From Salvelinus alpinus (Eukaryota > Chordata > Actinopteri > Salmoniformes > Salmonidae), in the NCBI RefSeq assembly GCF_045679555.1, contig NC_092090.1, positions 33,410,093-33,474,092 of the forward strand: DNA of 64,000 nt, given 5' to 3'. How positions within the stretch are numbered: the stretch's first letter is position 1; every line of letters begins with the position of its first letter. The notes under the pieces are model-generated. The model was not told the origin of the DNA. It worked only from the letters and a program-made list of their open reading frames with translations, and searched no databases. This document shows, one piece after another, positions 1 through 10,344 of this stretch. The position numbers were made by a program, and so were the translations under genes.

Positions 1-109
1 GTACATTGGTTGACTTCGACACTTGAATGCTTTTGTACGCATCAGTGTACTCTATTAGACTATGATTTCCCATAACATGAAACATATTGGAAAGGGATGC
101 ATGACAAAC

Positions 110-3100
110 CTTGACTTCCTCTGGAGCCAATAGAGTGGCATTACTGGCACAACTTCCTCCATAGCAATAGAAGGCAAATTGGAGACAACTTTCACTTCAG
201 GAACAGGCTGCAGGACACAAAGAAAAGGTCAAACATATCAATATTGTGTAAAACGCATTTCCATTTGTACAAAATCCTTCATTATAAACTGTGTTGTTCA
301 AACCCTAAATGCTGATTGTCTGAAAGCCCTGGTATAGCACTGTATACCACAGGTATGAAAAAACATGTATTTTCTAGGCACTCCACGTTGCGTCGTGGTT
401 AACAGCCCTTAGCCATGGTATATTGGCAATATACCACACCCCCCCGTGCCTTATTGCTTAAATATACCATATTTAAAAGACAAGCATAAATTATGGTTGT
501 CATGCAAATGCTACAGTGTTTAATTTATTAGGATCCCCATTAGCTACTCCACATGCAGCAGCTACTCTTCCTGAGTTCCACATAAAACATACAAATACAT
601 GACAAAGTACAGAACAGTAATAGACAAGAACATAAGACATTGCATTTTTTTTTTTAAGTTACATATAGGAAAGACACAGAGACAACAAAAATACTACTTA
701 CACACTATTCATATATACGGTACAGTTCAATTAGATCTTTAGAAAGAGGAGCGGTGCTGTGATACAAGATGTTGTTTTAAAGCTAAACTTGCTTTTTGCC
801 TGTGTAACTAACCTCTGGTGGCAGAGCGTTCCACAATGATATAGCTCTATACATAACTAAGTGACACAATAAATCTGTTTTTGGTTTGGGTACCATGAAG
901 AAACCCATAGTGGAGTGTCATGCATGTCTGTTTGAAGTGTATGCAAATAGATTACACACGTGGTTAGGCATTTTCAACACACAACTGTTTCTTAAAAAGA
1001 CTAGAAGGTGCCTCCCGGGTGGCGCAGTGGTCTAGGGCACTGCATCGCAGTGCTAGCTGTGCCACCAGAGACTCTGGGTTCGAGCCCAGGCTCTGTCGCA
1101 GCCGGCCGCGACTGGGAGGTCCATGGGGCGACGCACAATTGGCCCAGCGTCATCCGGGTTAGGGAGGGTTTGGCCGGTAGGGATATCCTTGTCTCATCGC
1201 GCACTAGCGACTCCTGTGGCGGGCCGGGCACAGTGCACGCTAACCAGGTCACCAGGTGCAGTGTTTCCTTCAGTCACATTGGTGCGACTGGCTTCCGGGT
1301 TGGATGGCTTTCGGCCATGCGTCGAAGGTGGCTTTCGACCTCCGTACGGGAGTTGTAGCGATGAGACAAGATAGTAACTACTAACAATTGGATACTACGA
1401 AATTGGGGAGAAAAGGGTGTAATTTTTGTTTAAAAAAAAAAAAACTAGAAGAGAAAGACTATCATGAAAGACTATCATGTTGCTGATGTTAGTTCTGTGT
1501 GTGCAGTTAAGGGCAAGGCGTGCTGCTTTGTTTTGAGCTAGCTGCAGCTTTGCAGTATCCAGGGCACATGGAAACATTGACAGGAAAACTCACCGGTTTG
1601 GGTGTGAAGTGGAAGTTGGAGAGAGCGTCAAGTTTAAGGAATAGAGAATCCATGAGCTTTTGAATTTCTACATGGGCTGGGTTTTCTTCATCCTCTGTCT
1701 TTTGCTGAAATACAAGGGAAATAGATCCAAATAATATAAATAATTCATTCAACAAACAGAAAATGCATTAATTGCAATATAGAGAAAAGCCAAGTATGTT
1801 CACACTAAAATATAATCGAATAACTACCTGATTCTGCTTGAGGTACTCTTGCTCATAAACCTCTGCAAGGCTCAGCTTGCTCTTCTCATGGTCCAGTCAG
1901 CCTCTTCTTGTACTCAAATACCTCTTCCTTAGGCTTCTCCTTGCGCACCACATCATCCCACACCTTGGAAAAAAATACAAGTCAGAAAACAACATTTCCT
2001 TTGAAATGTCCCAATGTGGTTACATCGGAACTAAATACTGGATAGACCTATACTTGTTCTACACATTTACTCGCAATGAAACGATGATGACACATTCAGC
2101 TGGATTCAACTGAAAATAGTTGTTTAGTTTGTTGTCAAGATTGAGTTGTCTCTAGAGACGGGTTAGCTGACAACATCACGAAAACGATGCACGTGATTCA
2201 ATGGTGCAGACGTTCGTGCGTTGTTGTGATTCTGAATGGCCAGATACAGTAGTTATCAACAATGACAAGAAGCTGCCATGTGGGGAATCATAGGGGGCTC
2301 TTTTCAGCCAGTTTCATATTGTTCTCGATACTATGTCTTGTTTTGAGGTGTTTTGACTGATGTCTATGCTAAAATGGCTCAAATTCACTAGCTAGCTAAA
2401 CAACAACTATAACGATGTACTTGAAAGACAATTCTCATTGTGAAAATGTATGTTTTCAATAAACATTAGAGACTAAATATAGTTTACATTTAAGCCAACC
2501 CAGTCTGTTCTGCCCCATAGTTGAGCATGCATCGGTTTTGTTGCAAAACAACCGACCCGTCTAGACACTGACCTGGTCTTTAATCCTCTGCTTGATGATG
2601 TCTTCCAGCTGCAAAGTGGTTTCCTCTGTTACAGCAGGGGCTGAGAGAAAACAGAGCAAATGTTACCTGACTGAACAAGCACCCTCTCCGACACACACAA
2701 ACTTGCAGTAAGTAAAATACTAAACCATCTCCAACGGGACTGACAGCTAAATGAACAGACTGACAAGCATGTGGTACGTACCCATCCGGGAGGCCGAGTC
2801 AAATGCCACATCCACCTCAAGAAGGCTGTTCTCTGGACGAGTCTGAGCAGACACCTCTCCTGTTAGTTGCCATGGCTTTTCTCCCATGGCAGCCTTTTCC
2901 AAATCCTGGATCTTTTCAGCCATCTGTGTAAGGTAAGAATTTACCATTTCATTAGTCTGCTACATAAAGTTATATATACGGCAGATGAAAAAAATACTAA
3001 ATGAAATGACACCCAACCCAATTTAGATATTCTAAAACAGCCCTTGAGGAAAAGCTTGCCTTGTCTTGTCGTTTCTCAAAGGATGATTTGGATTCAGGTT

Positions 3101-5935
3101 TTGTTGCATTTTGAGACTTTCCTCCAAAGATGTCCGCCATGTCTTCTCCCTCACTGTCATCATTTTCTGCAGGTAGGTTAAAGGTCACCCGTTTCAAAGC
3201 CTCCTTGGCTTGTCTGCACTCTTCATCCTCAACGAAGTCCCTAAAGCAGCAAAGGAACAAACAACTCTTGTCATAAGTACAAAATAAATATCCCTAACCT
3301 ATATTCCCTATTAATGCAATTCCAACCGTGACATTCACATGAGATTCCTGCATCAGCCACTTACTCATTTTCTTCATCATCATCATCTTGCAGTCCATCC
3401 ATACTGTTGTCCTCTGCATCTGATTGGTCAGCTGTTTGCGCAGGATCATCATCCACAGCATCAAAGAAGTCTTTGTACTTCAGATTCCTGGAACTTTTCA
3501 GCTACAGGAAGAACATAGTACATTAATAGGAATGCAGTGTGTTTGTCTACAATAATGACCAGAAACACCACCAAACACAAGTAGCTGAATAGTAGTTAGG
3601 TCTGGCAGAGAGAAAAACTATATGATACATACTGTGCTTGTTTTTTTTGTTTTTTTGGAAGAAACATCTTCACTGAAGAGGTCTACGTCATCATCTTCAT
3701 CTCCAGAGGGCAAGTCCTGGAAGTAGTCTACATCACCGTCCCCCTCCTTCCCCTCCCTTCTGTCCATATCGTCCAGAAAGGACTCCATCTCTGAGAGCTT
3801 GAAGAACCTGTCATCAACCTCTGATGGAGGACCCAGTGGTTTTGACTCTCTCCCCGCTGAACATTTCTTTTGTTGAGCTTGTTTTTCTAATGCGTCCACA
3901 TCAAAATCTACATCAGAGTCCTCGTCTGTGAAGGCATCCATAGCAGTTTTAAGTATGGGTGGTTCTTCTCCTTGCCAATCTTCATCTACCAAATCTCCAT
4001 CTCTCATCTCCTCTTCTATGTCTTCACTATCTTGTTCATCCCTTTTATCTGGCTCCTCATCAGCATCCTCTTCATCACACAGGATACTCAGAGCTGTATC
4101 CAAGGCAGCCTGACTCACTGCTGTCTCAAAGTGCTTCAGCACTGCAGTATTTTGGAGCTCCAGCTCCTGCCATACCTGTTCCTCGTCAAAGTTATCAACC
4201 ACCAGTTGGTCCAGAGGACTTCCCTTTGAGCCTGCTGGCTCGTGGGTTTTGTGTAAATCATACAGGGTCTTAGTGAGAGAAGTGAAGTCTGTTGCCACTC
4301 CATCCTGAAGACTATACACAAAGAAAAAATACAAAAAGCAATTTTTGTTTACAGTATTCTTCAAGTAGTAGTGGTTAGTAACATTAACAGTCTTCTTCAA
4401 CCAACCCTGGCCTTGAAAACCCACAGGGTGTGCAGGGTTTTGTTCTAGCCCAGTACCCACACCTGGCTCAACTAATCAAGGGTAGCTAAATTACTAGAAT
4501 CAAATTTATCGGTGCTGCTGGGCTATCTTTAAGAATATTTGATGACGTGTTCTAGCTAACCAAACAGGGAATGCTTGCAGATGGTTGCTTGCTCCAACAC
4601 CATCATGAAGTTTGCAGATGACAACAGTGGTAGGCCTGATCACCGAAAACGATGAGACAGCCTATAGGAAGGAGGTTAGAGACCTGGCCGGGTGGTGCCA
4701 GAATAACAACCTATCCCTCAACGTAACCAAGACTAAGGAGATGATTGTGGACTACAGGAAAAGGAGCACAGAGCACGCCTCCATTCTCATTGACGGGGCT
4801 GTAGTGGAGCAGGTTGAGAGCTTCAAGTTCCTTGGTGTCCACATCAACAACAAACTAGAATGGTCCAAACACACCAAGACAGTTGTGAAGAGGGCACGAC
4901 AAAGCCTATTCAGGAAACTAAAAAGATTTGGCATGGGTCCTGAGATCCTCAAAAGGTTCTACAGCTGCAACATCGAGAGCATCCTGACCGGTTGCATCAC
5001 TGCCTGGTACGGCAATTGCTCGGCCGAGGGTTCGCACTACCCACTTCAGAGGGTAGTGCGTACGGCCCAGTACATCACTGGGGCAAAGCTGCCTGCCATC
5101 CAGGACCTCTACACCAGGCGGTGTCAGAGGAAGGCCCTAAAAAGTGTCAAAGACCCCAGCCATAGACTGTTCTCTCTACTACCGCATAGCAAGCGGTACC
5201 GGAGTGCCAAGTCTAGGACAAAAAGGCTTCTCAACAGTTTTTACCACCAAGCCATAAGACTCCTGAACAGGTAACCAAATGGTTACCCAGACTATTTGCA
5301 TTGTGTGTGCCCCCCCCAACCAACCCCTCTTTTACGCTGTTGCTACTCTCTGTTTATCACATATGCATAGTCACTTTAACTATACATTCATGTACATACT
5401 ACCTCAATTGGCCCGACCAACCAGTGCTCCCGTACATTGGCTAACCGGGCTATCTGCATTGTGTCCCACCTCCCGCCAACCCCTCTTTTTACGCTACTGC
5501 TACTCTCTGTTCATCATATATGCATAGTCACTTTAACCACCTCCATGTACATACTACCTCAATAAGCCTGACTAACCGGTGCCTGTATATGGCCTTGCTA
5601 CTGTTATTTTCAAATGTCTTTTTACTGTTGTTTTATTTCTTTACTTACACACCGCCCCCCCACACACCTTTTTTTCGCACTATTGGTTAGAGCCTGTAAA
5701 TAAGTGTATTCGGCGCACGTGACAAATAAACTTTGATTTGATAGATGCTAGCTAGCCTTAGCATTGTGTAACGATCGCAGCAAGTGAATTAATTGATTTA
5801 AAGTTAAACATATCTAGATATTATTTTATTATAAAAATTGTGCACTTACATAAGAAAATGTTCTGGATGTGCAGTTTTTATGTTGAGTAGCTTTAAACAG
5901 CCCTCCAACGTGTTACATATGTCCCCGATAGCCAT
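110..5935 (-). CDS. mphosph10: MPHOSPH10 (MPP10), U3 snoRNP / SSU processome protein; exons 1-9, frame broken in exons 7 and 9, 3' end off-window
   Basis: MPP10 joins IMP3 and IMP4 in the U3 snoRNP of the nucleolar SSU processome and is needed for 18S rRNA processing. Exons read from splice sites and family resemblance: 5850-5935, 3633-4311, 3365-3501, 3060-3240, 2782-2923, 2573-2640, 1828-1963, 1594-1704 and 110-207. Exon 1 starts [15 protein letters not shown]. Exon 2 carries [12 protein letters not shown], then acidic runs typical of the family and [13 protein letters not shown]. Exon 3 has [15 protein letters not shown], exon 5 [11 protein letters not shown] and RPENSLLE, exon 6 [16 protein letters not shown], exon 8 [14 protein letters not shown]. 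Exon phases agree through exon 6 (1293 nt, 431 codons). Exon 7 then lacks 2 nt and hits TGA at 1886-1888, giving about 456 residues against roughly 680 in human. Exon 9 has a second frame break. The remaining C-terminal exons lie left of base 1. Identity is very secure; whether this copy is functional is doubtful. Confidence 0.93.
136..160 (-). other. mphosph10: Second frame break in MPHOSPH10 exon 9
   Basis: Exon 9 (110-207) begins [12 protein letters not shown] in the expected phase, and its end reads L-L-A-P-E-E-V-K in a different phase. An indel not divisible by three therefore lies between EEVVPV and [11 protein letters not shown]. The exon is 98 nt long, whereas neighbouring phases require a multiple of three. 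The exact size of the change is not visible without an orthologue. Confidence 0.75.
322..480. repeat. Salmonid interspersed repeat fragment with palindromic TATACCAC motifs
   Basis: This stretch in MPHOSPH10 intron 8 contains inverted copies of a ggtatat/atatacc motif around the words gccatggtatattgg and ataccacaccccccc. From memory it resembles an abundant salmonid MITE-like repeat. Boundaries are approximate. Confidence 0.45.
514..1000 (-). repeat. Antisense 3' fragment of a fish LINE
   Basis: The sequence starts with tttattaggatccccattag and goes on through ctactcttcctgag to ggcagagcgttcca. I recognise this as the antisense 3' part of a non-LTR retrotransposon common in teleosts. No coding frame survives. 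It lies in MPHOSPH10 intron 8, directly left of a SINE. Confidence 0.5.
1008..1443 (+). repeat. tRNA-derived SINE, SmaI-like, full length with target duplication
   Basis: The head reads cctcccgggtggcgcagtgg and includes the CCCGGG (SmaI) site and an A-box-like start. A B-box (ggttcgagccc) follows at about 1078-1088, then a body ending in a poly(A) run. It is flanked by the direct repeat actagaag at 1000-1007 and 1444-1451, which shows a clean retrotransposition event into MPHOSPH10 intron 8. Spurious frames across it are not genes. Confidence 0.88.
1886..1898 (-). other. mphosph10: 2-nt deletion and premature stop in MPHOSPH10 exon 7
   Basis: The reading frame runs [11 protein letters not shown], then E-Y-K-K-R-L-T, and there loses two bases between 1895 and 1894, where the family has L-D-H-E-K-S-K. 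Adding back two bases (one unit of a CT doublet) would make exon 7 138 nt, a whole number of codons, instead of 136. As written, the frame meets TGA four codons after CTG. Both splice sites of the exon are normal. Confidence 0.85.
2133..2452 (+). repeat. Dispersed ~320-bp repeat, copy 1 (inverted partner at 62080-62396)
   Basis: This stretch in MPHOSPH10 intron 6 matches the reverse complement of 62080-62396 over about 320 bp with few differences. Long identical words are shared, for example gtgcagacgttcgtgcgttg and agaagctgccatgtggggaa. I do not recognise the family and see no coding frame. Confidence 0.8.
4390..4500. repeat. Short fish interspersed repeat in MPHOSPH10 intron 1
   Basis: The words ccacagggtgtgcagg and ctcaactaatcaagg belong to a small repeat I recall from many teleost genomes. 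It begins about 80 bp upstream of the exon 2 acceptor. Family assignment is by memory only. Confidence 0.4.
4590..5744 (+). mobile_element. 5'-truncated non-LTR retrotransposon (LINE), reverse transcriptase C-terminus plus 3' UTR
   Basis: An open frame (about 4612-5274) encodes the end of a LINE ORF2. It has KFADD-like residues just upstream, then [60 protein letters not shown], a typical [10 protein letters not shown] block and [14 protein letters not shown] basic residues. The 3' UTR ends with gacaaataaactttgatttg. It is dead on arrival by 5' truncation and lies in MPHOSPH10 intron 1, antisense to that gene. Other copies in this window are at 28582-31850 and 52545-53342. The clade (CR1/Jockey/Rex-type) is not certain. 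Confidence 0.85.
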
Positions 5936-6195
5936 CGTTTTTGCTCACATGGTAACATATGTGTAACAAGAAAATATTCTCCCCCCGGAAACAATCTCTG
6001 GTGTGCTATAAAGATCCGGATAGCAGGTCAGGTTTAGATTTAGCTAGCTGGATAGACAACATTAATATCCCAAATAACTTTATTTACAAGTGCAATGTAC
6101 GGGTTTTAATTGAAAAGCAATATACGTGTACTCTATCCCATTGTCTTGACATTCAAAGCAATTCGCTATCCTACGTTGCACGAATCTTCGAAAAT
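5936..6195. promoter_or_regulatory. Putative bidirectional promoter of MPHOSPH10 and MCEE
   Basis: Only 260 bp separate the two divergent start codons, so both promoters and both 5' UTRs must fit or overlap here. No TATA box is well placed for either gene. The words aaaatatggcggcg at 6191-6204 overlap the MCEE start and resemble the YY1 site AANATGGCGGC that often sits at starts of TATA-less housekeeping promoters. The same gene pair is divergent in other vertebrates. Function is inferred from position. Confidence 0.65.
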
Positions 6196-7135
6196 ATGGC
6201 GGCGTCGGTGTTGAAGGTTGCACGTACGTATAGATAGCTATCTGTTGTTGTTAGCCAGCTTGCTAACGTCAGCTGATAAATATTGTTTCACATGTAATAA
6301 ACAGTCTCTTTAGACTTGTATCTCAGGCTACACAACAAAGTAAGCTAAATCCACCGTTGTTAGTGCAGAATTACTTTTAGCAAGTGTTTCCTGTTGCTAG
6401 CTACTTGACTTATCCAGGTAGCATATTCAATCAAATTCGATTCGTACTCATCAAAAAACTGTATGGTATAGTATGGCTGAACTAAATACTTTATTTATTT
6501 AGTTACAGGTCTCTCAAAGTGTGTTCGTCACACTTGTTCTCCAATGCTGAGGACAATTTCAACCTCAACACCACTCTGCCAAGGTATTCCAGGATCTGTA
6601 TGGAAACTGGGAAGGCTAAATCACATCGCTATAGCTGTACCAGACATGGAGAAAGCCACTGCTCTTTACAGAGATGTGCTGGGGGCTCAGGTCAGCGATA
6701 AAGTTCCCCTTCCTGAGCATGGAGTCTACACTGTCTTTGTGGAGCTGGGTAACACAAAGCTGGAACTGCTGCACCCACTCGGGGAGAAGAGCCCCATTGC
6801 AGGCTTCCTACAGAAGAACAAATCTGGTGGGATGCACCATATCTGCATTGAGGTGAGTCAGTCTTATCAATGCTGCATATGCTGTTCAGCCCACATGAAT
6901 GGGCTGTATTCACTCACTCTATCCTTGTCCCCTCATCTGTCCTCTAATGTAATCATATTGTATGTTATTTTTGTGATTTCAGGTTGATGATATCAATGCA
7001 GCGATAGTGGATCTGAAGGCTAGGAACATAAGAACCCTGTCAGCTGAACCACGGATAGGCGCTCATGGGAAACCTGTCATGTTCCTCCACCCAAAAGACT
7101 GTGATGGAGTACTTGTGGAACTGGAGCAAGCTTGA
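6196..7135 (+). CDS. mcee: MCEE, methylmalonyl-CoA epimerase, mitochondrial (3 exons, intact)
   Basis: The enzyme interconverts the two methylmalonyl-CoA epimers in the mitochondrial matrix, linking propionyl-CoA carboxylase to methylmalonyl-CoA mutase. Exons: 6196-6223, 6509-6852 and 6983-7135, with GT-AG introns and consistent phases, giving 174 residues (human 176). Residues 1 to about 35 are basic and Ser/Thr-rich with no acidic residue, as expected for a targeting peptide. The mature part is one VOC/glyoxalase unit: LGRLNHIAIAVPDMEKA near 43-59, LGAQVS, PLPEHGV, LELLHPLG, SPIAGFLQKNKSGGMHHICIE, then RIGAHGKPVMFLHPKDCDGVLVELEQA. Likely metal ligands by family are His48, His120 and Glu170, all present. 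The start is set by exon 1 (MAASVLKVA), which a simple open-frame search misses because it is only 28 nt. No lesion is seen. Confidence 0.96.
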
Positions 7136-7284
7136 ATACCCACAGGTCTCAAACTCTGTAGGTCACAATTAGCCGGTTTGAAAATTGATTTATTATTGCG
7201 CTTTTTCCACCAGTAATAATGATATCAAAGGTAGATTTTTTTACATATATAATAGCACGGCTTTGATCTATGAAATATAATATA
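7136..7284 (+). other. mcee: MCEE 3' UTR / immediate 3' flank
   Basis: This short stretch between the MCEE stop and the first transposon end is AT-rich and has no canonical AATAAA. The nearest AATAAA on the strand is inside the inner Tc1 end (7453-7458). The next one clear of transposon sequence is at 10323-10328. Confidence 0.5.
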
Positions 7285-7439
7285 TACACTACTGGTCAAA
7301 AGTGTTAGAACACCTACTCATTGAAGGGTTTTTATTTTTAATTTTTTTTACATTGTAGAATAATAGTGAAGACATCAAAACTATGAAATAACACATGGAA
7401 TCATGTAGTAACAAAAAAAGTGTTAAACAAATCAAAATA

Positions 7440-8992
7440 CACCGCTCAAAAAAATAAAGGGAACACTTAAACAACACAATGTAACTCCAAGTCAATCACA
7501 CTTCTGTGAAATCAAACTGTCCACTTAGGAAGCAACACTGATTGACAATAAATTTCACATGCTGTTGTGCAAATGGAATAGACAACAGGTGGAAATTATA
7601 GGCAATTAGCAAGACACCCCCAATAAAGGAGTGGTTCTGCAGGTGGTGACCACTTCTCAGTTCCTATGCTTCCTGGCTGATGTTTTGGTCACTTTTGAAT
7701 GCTGGCGGTGCTTTCACTCTAGTGGTAGCATGAGACGGAGTCTACAACCCACACAAGTGGCTCAGGTAGTGCAGCTCATCCAAGATGGCACATCAATGAA
7801 AGCTGTGGCAAGAAGGTTTGCTGTGTCTGTCAGCGTAGTGTCCAGAGCATGGAGGCGCTACCAGGAGACAGGCCAGTACATCAGGAGATGTGGAGGAGGC
7901 CGTAGGAGGGCAACAACCCAGCAGCAGGACCGCTACCTCCGCCTTTGTGCAAGGAGGAGCACTGCCAGAGCCCTGCAAAATGACCTCCAGCAGGCCACAA
8001 ATGTGCATGTGTCTGCTCAAACGGTCAGAAACAGACTCCATGAGGGTGGTATGAGGGCCCGACGTCCACAGATGGGGGTTGTGCTTACAGCCCAACACCG
8101 TGCAGGACGTTTGGCATTTGCCAGAGAACACCAAGATTGGCAAATTCGCCACTGGCGCCCTGTGCTCTTCACAGATGAAAGCAGGTTCACACTGAGCACA
8201 TGTGACAGACGTGACAGAGTCTGGAGACGCCGTGGAGAACGTTCTGCTGCCTGCAACATCCTCCAGCATGACTGGTTTGGCGGTGGGTCAGTCATGGTGT
8301 GGGGTGGCATTTCTTTGGGGGGCCGCACAGCCCTCCATGTGCTCGCCAGAGGTAGCCTGACTGCCATTAGGTACCGAGATGAGCTCCTCAGACCCCTTGT
8401 GAGACCATATGCTGGTGCGGTTGGCCCTGGGTTCCTCCTAATGCAAGACAATGCTAGACCTCATATGGCTGGAGTGTGTCAGCAGTTCCTGCAAGAGGAA
8501 GGCATTGATGCTATGGACTGGCCCGCCCGTTCCCCAGACCTGAATCCAATTGAGCACATCTGGGACACCATCCACCAACGCCACGTTGCACCACAGACTG
8601 TCCAGGAGTTGGCGGATGCTTTAGTCCAGGTCTGGGAGGAGATCCCTCAGGAGACCATCCGCCACCTCATCAGGAGCATGCCCAGGCGTTGTAGGGAGGT
8701 CATACAGGCACGTGGAGGCCACACACACTACTGAGCCTCATTTTGACTTGTTTTAAGGACATTACATCAAAGTTGGATCAGCCTGTAGTGTGGTTTTCCA
8801 CTTTAATTTTGAGTGTGACTCCAAATCCAGACCTCCATGGGTTGATAAATTTGATTTCCATTGATAATTTTTGTGTGATTTTGTTGTCAGCACATTCAAC
8901 TATGTAAAGAAAAAAGTATTTAATAAGAATATTTCATTCATTCAGATCTAGGATGTGTTATTTTAGTGTTTCCTTTATTTTTTTGAGCAGTG
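7440..8992 (+). mobile_element. Full-length Tc1-like transposon nested in the older element
   Basis: The inverted ends are cactgctcaaaaaaataaagg-like: caccgctcaaaaaaataaag on the left, and ttatttttttgagcagtg on the right. TA target duplications lie at 7438-7439 and 8993-8994. At 1553 bp it has the usual size of an autonomous Tc1 element, and it carries an uninterrupted transposase gene. It interrupts the older Tc1 element, so it is the younger insertion. Confidence 0.93.
7730..8734 (+). CDS. Intact Tc1-family DD34E transposase (334 aa)
   Basis: The protein would cut and paste the surrounding element at TA sites. Residues from about 5 to 50 form a helix-turn-helix ([20 protein letters not shown], then [14 protein letters not shown]), followed by a basic GRRR segment (GGGRRRATT). 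A second DNA-binding helix region covers about 80-115 ([19 protein letters not shown]). The catalytic triad is Asp149 (LFTDESRF), Asp240 (LMQDNARPH) and Glu275 (DLNPIEHIW), with exactly 34 residues between the last two, as in Tc1. [12 protein letters not shown] is the Gly-rich box. The open frame extends upstream to 7631, but MRRSLQPTQ at 7730 matches the normal Tc1 start. Length is normal and no stop or frameshift is seen, so it could be active. Confidence 0.93.
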   Translation: MRRSLQPTQVAQVVQLIQDGTSMKAVARRFAVSVSVVSRAWRRYQETGQYIRRCGGGRRRATTQQQDRYLRLCARRSTARALQNDLQQATNVHVSAQTVRNRLHEGGMRARRPQMGVVLTAQHRAGRLAFAREHQDWQIRHWRPVLFTDESRFTLSTCDRRDRVWRRRGERSAACNILQHDWFGGGSVMVWGGISLGGRTALHVLARGSLTAIRYRDELLRPLVRPYAGAVGPGFLLMQDNARPHMAGVCQQFLQEEGIDAMDWPARSPDLNPIEHIWDTIHQRHVAPQTVQELADALVQVWEEIPQETIRHLIRSMPRRCREVIQARGGHTHY

Positions 8993-10322
8993 TATATATC
9001 AAAATAGCCACTCTTTGCCTTGATGACAGCTTTGCACACTCTTGGCATTCTCTCAACCAGCTTCACCTGGAATGCTTTTCCAACAGTCTTGAAGGAGTTA
9101 CTACATATGCTGAGCACTTGTTGGCTGCTTTTCCTTCACTCTGTTGTCCGACTCATCCCAAACCATCTCAATTTGGTTGAGGTAGGGGGATTGTGGAGGC
9201 CAGGTCATCTGATGCAACACTCCATCACTCTCCTTCTTGTTAAAATATCCCTTATACATCCTGGAGGTGTGTTGAGACATTGTCCTGTTGGAAAAACAAA
9301 TGATAGTCTCACTAAGCCCAAACCAGATGTGATGTTGTATTGTTGCAGAATGCTATGGTAGCCATGCTGGTTAATTCTAAATAAATCATAGTGTCACCAG
9401 CAAAGCACCCCCACAGTATAACACCTCCTCCTCCATGCTTTACTGTGGGAAATACACATGCGGTGATCATCCGTTCACCCACACCGCATCTCACAAAGAC
9501 ATGGCGGTTGGAACCAAAAATCTCCAATTTGGACTCGAGACCAAAAGACAAATTTCCACCGGTCTAATGTCCATTGCTCAGGTTTTTTGGCCCAAGCAAG
9601 TCTCTTCTTCTTGGTGTCCTTTAGTAGTGGTTTCTTTGCAACAATTTGACCATGAAGGCCTGATTCACACAGTCTCCTCTGAACAGTTGATGTTGAGATG
9701 TGTCTGTTACTTGAACTCTGTGAAGCATTTCTTTGAGCTGCAATTTCTGAGGCTGGTAACTTTAATGAACTTATCCTCTGCAGCAGAGGTAACTCTGGGT
9801 CTTCCATTCCTGTGGCGGTCCTCATGAGAGCCAGTTTCATTATATCGCTTGATGGTTTTTGCGACTGCACTTGGAACAAACTTTCAAAGTTCTTGAAATG
9901 TTCTGTATTGACTGACCTTCATGTCTTGACGTTTCTCTTTGCTTATTTGAGCTGTTCTTGCCATAATATGGACTTGGTCATTTACCAAATAAGGCTATCT
10001 TCTGTATACCCCCCTACCTTGTCACAACACAACTGACTGGTTCAAACACATTAAGAAGGAAATAAATTCCACAAATGAACTTTTATGAAGGCACACCTGT
10101 TAATTGAAATGCATTTGAGTGCATAAAATATATTTTGATTTGTTTAACACTTTTTTAGTTACTACATGATTCCATATGTGTTAGTTCATAGTTTTGATAT
10201 CTTCAGTATAGGTGTTCTGAAACTTTTGACCAGTAGTGTATTGGTTTGCTTTCCTTTAAAAAAAATGTTTTATAATAATCTTTATCTGCCTTAAAAGTAA
10301 GTGTCTATTTGCCTCTGCTGTG

Positions 10323-10328
10323 AATAAA
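10323..10328 (+). promoter_or_regulatory. Candidate poly(A) signal of MCEE displaced by transposons
   Basis: The hexamer AATAAA occurs 83 bp after the outer Tc1 end. If the 2956-bp insertion (7285-10240) is removed, it would lie about 235 bp after the MCEE stop, a normal 3' UTR length. No other AATAAA is found between the stop and the transposon. Confidence 0.4.
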
Positions 10329-10344
10329 TTATATTATTGACTCT

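Larger units (their letters stand above)
7285..10240 (-). mobile_element. Decayed Tc1-like transposon, split by a second Tc1 insertion
   Basis: The ends are inverted repeats: tacactactggtcaaaag from 7285, and its reverse complement ending in gaccagtagtgta at 10240, each finishing in TA. Transposase remnants are on the minus strand. They include [17 protein letters not shown] at about 9360-9450, and the helix-turn-helix part at about 9475-9879 ([23 protein letters not shown]). Frames are broken throughout. A full-length element of a different Tc1 family occupies 7440-8992. Related fragments are at 11030-11671 and 58956-59357. Confidence 0.88.

Noticed and set aside
1001..1374. Frames on both strands over the SINE (similar ones at 30591-31071 and 42283-42639)
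   Set aside because: SmaI-type SINEs are GC-rich and stop-poor, so chance frames are expected; they have no coding function.
3928..4273. Plus-strand frames of 61-104 codons
   Set aside because: They are antisense shadows of MPHOSPH10 exon 2, whose acidic coding sequence gives Ser/Leu-rich antisense translations.
7793..8451. Minus-strand frames of 144-158 codons
   Set aside because: They are the opposite strand of the intact Tc1 transposase gene.
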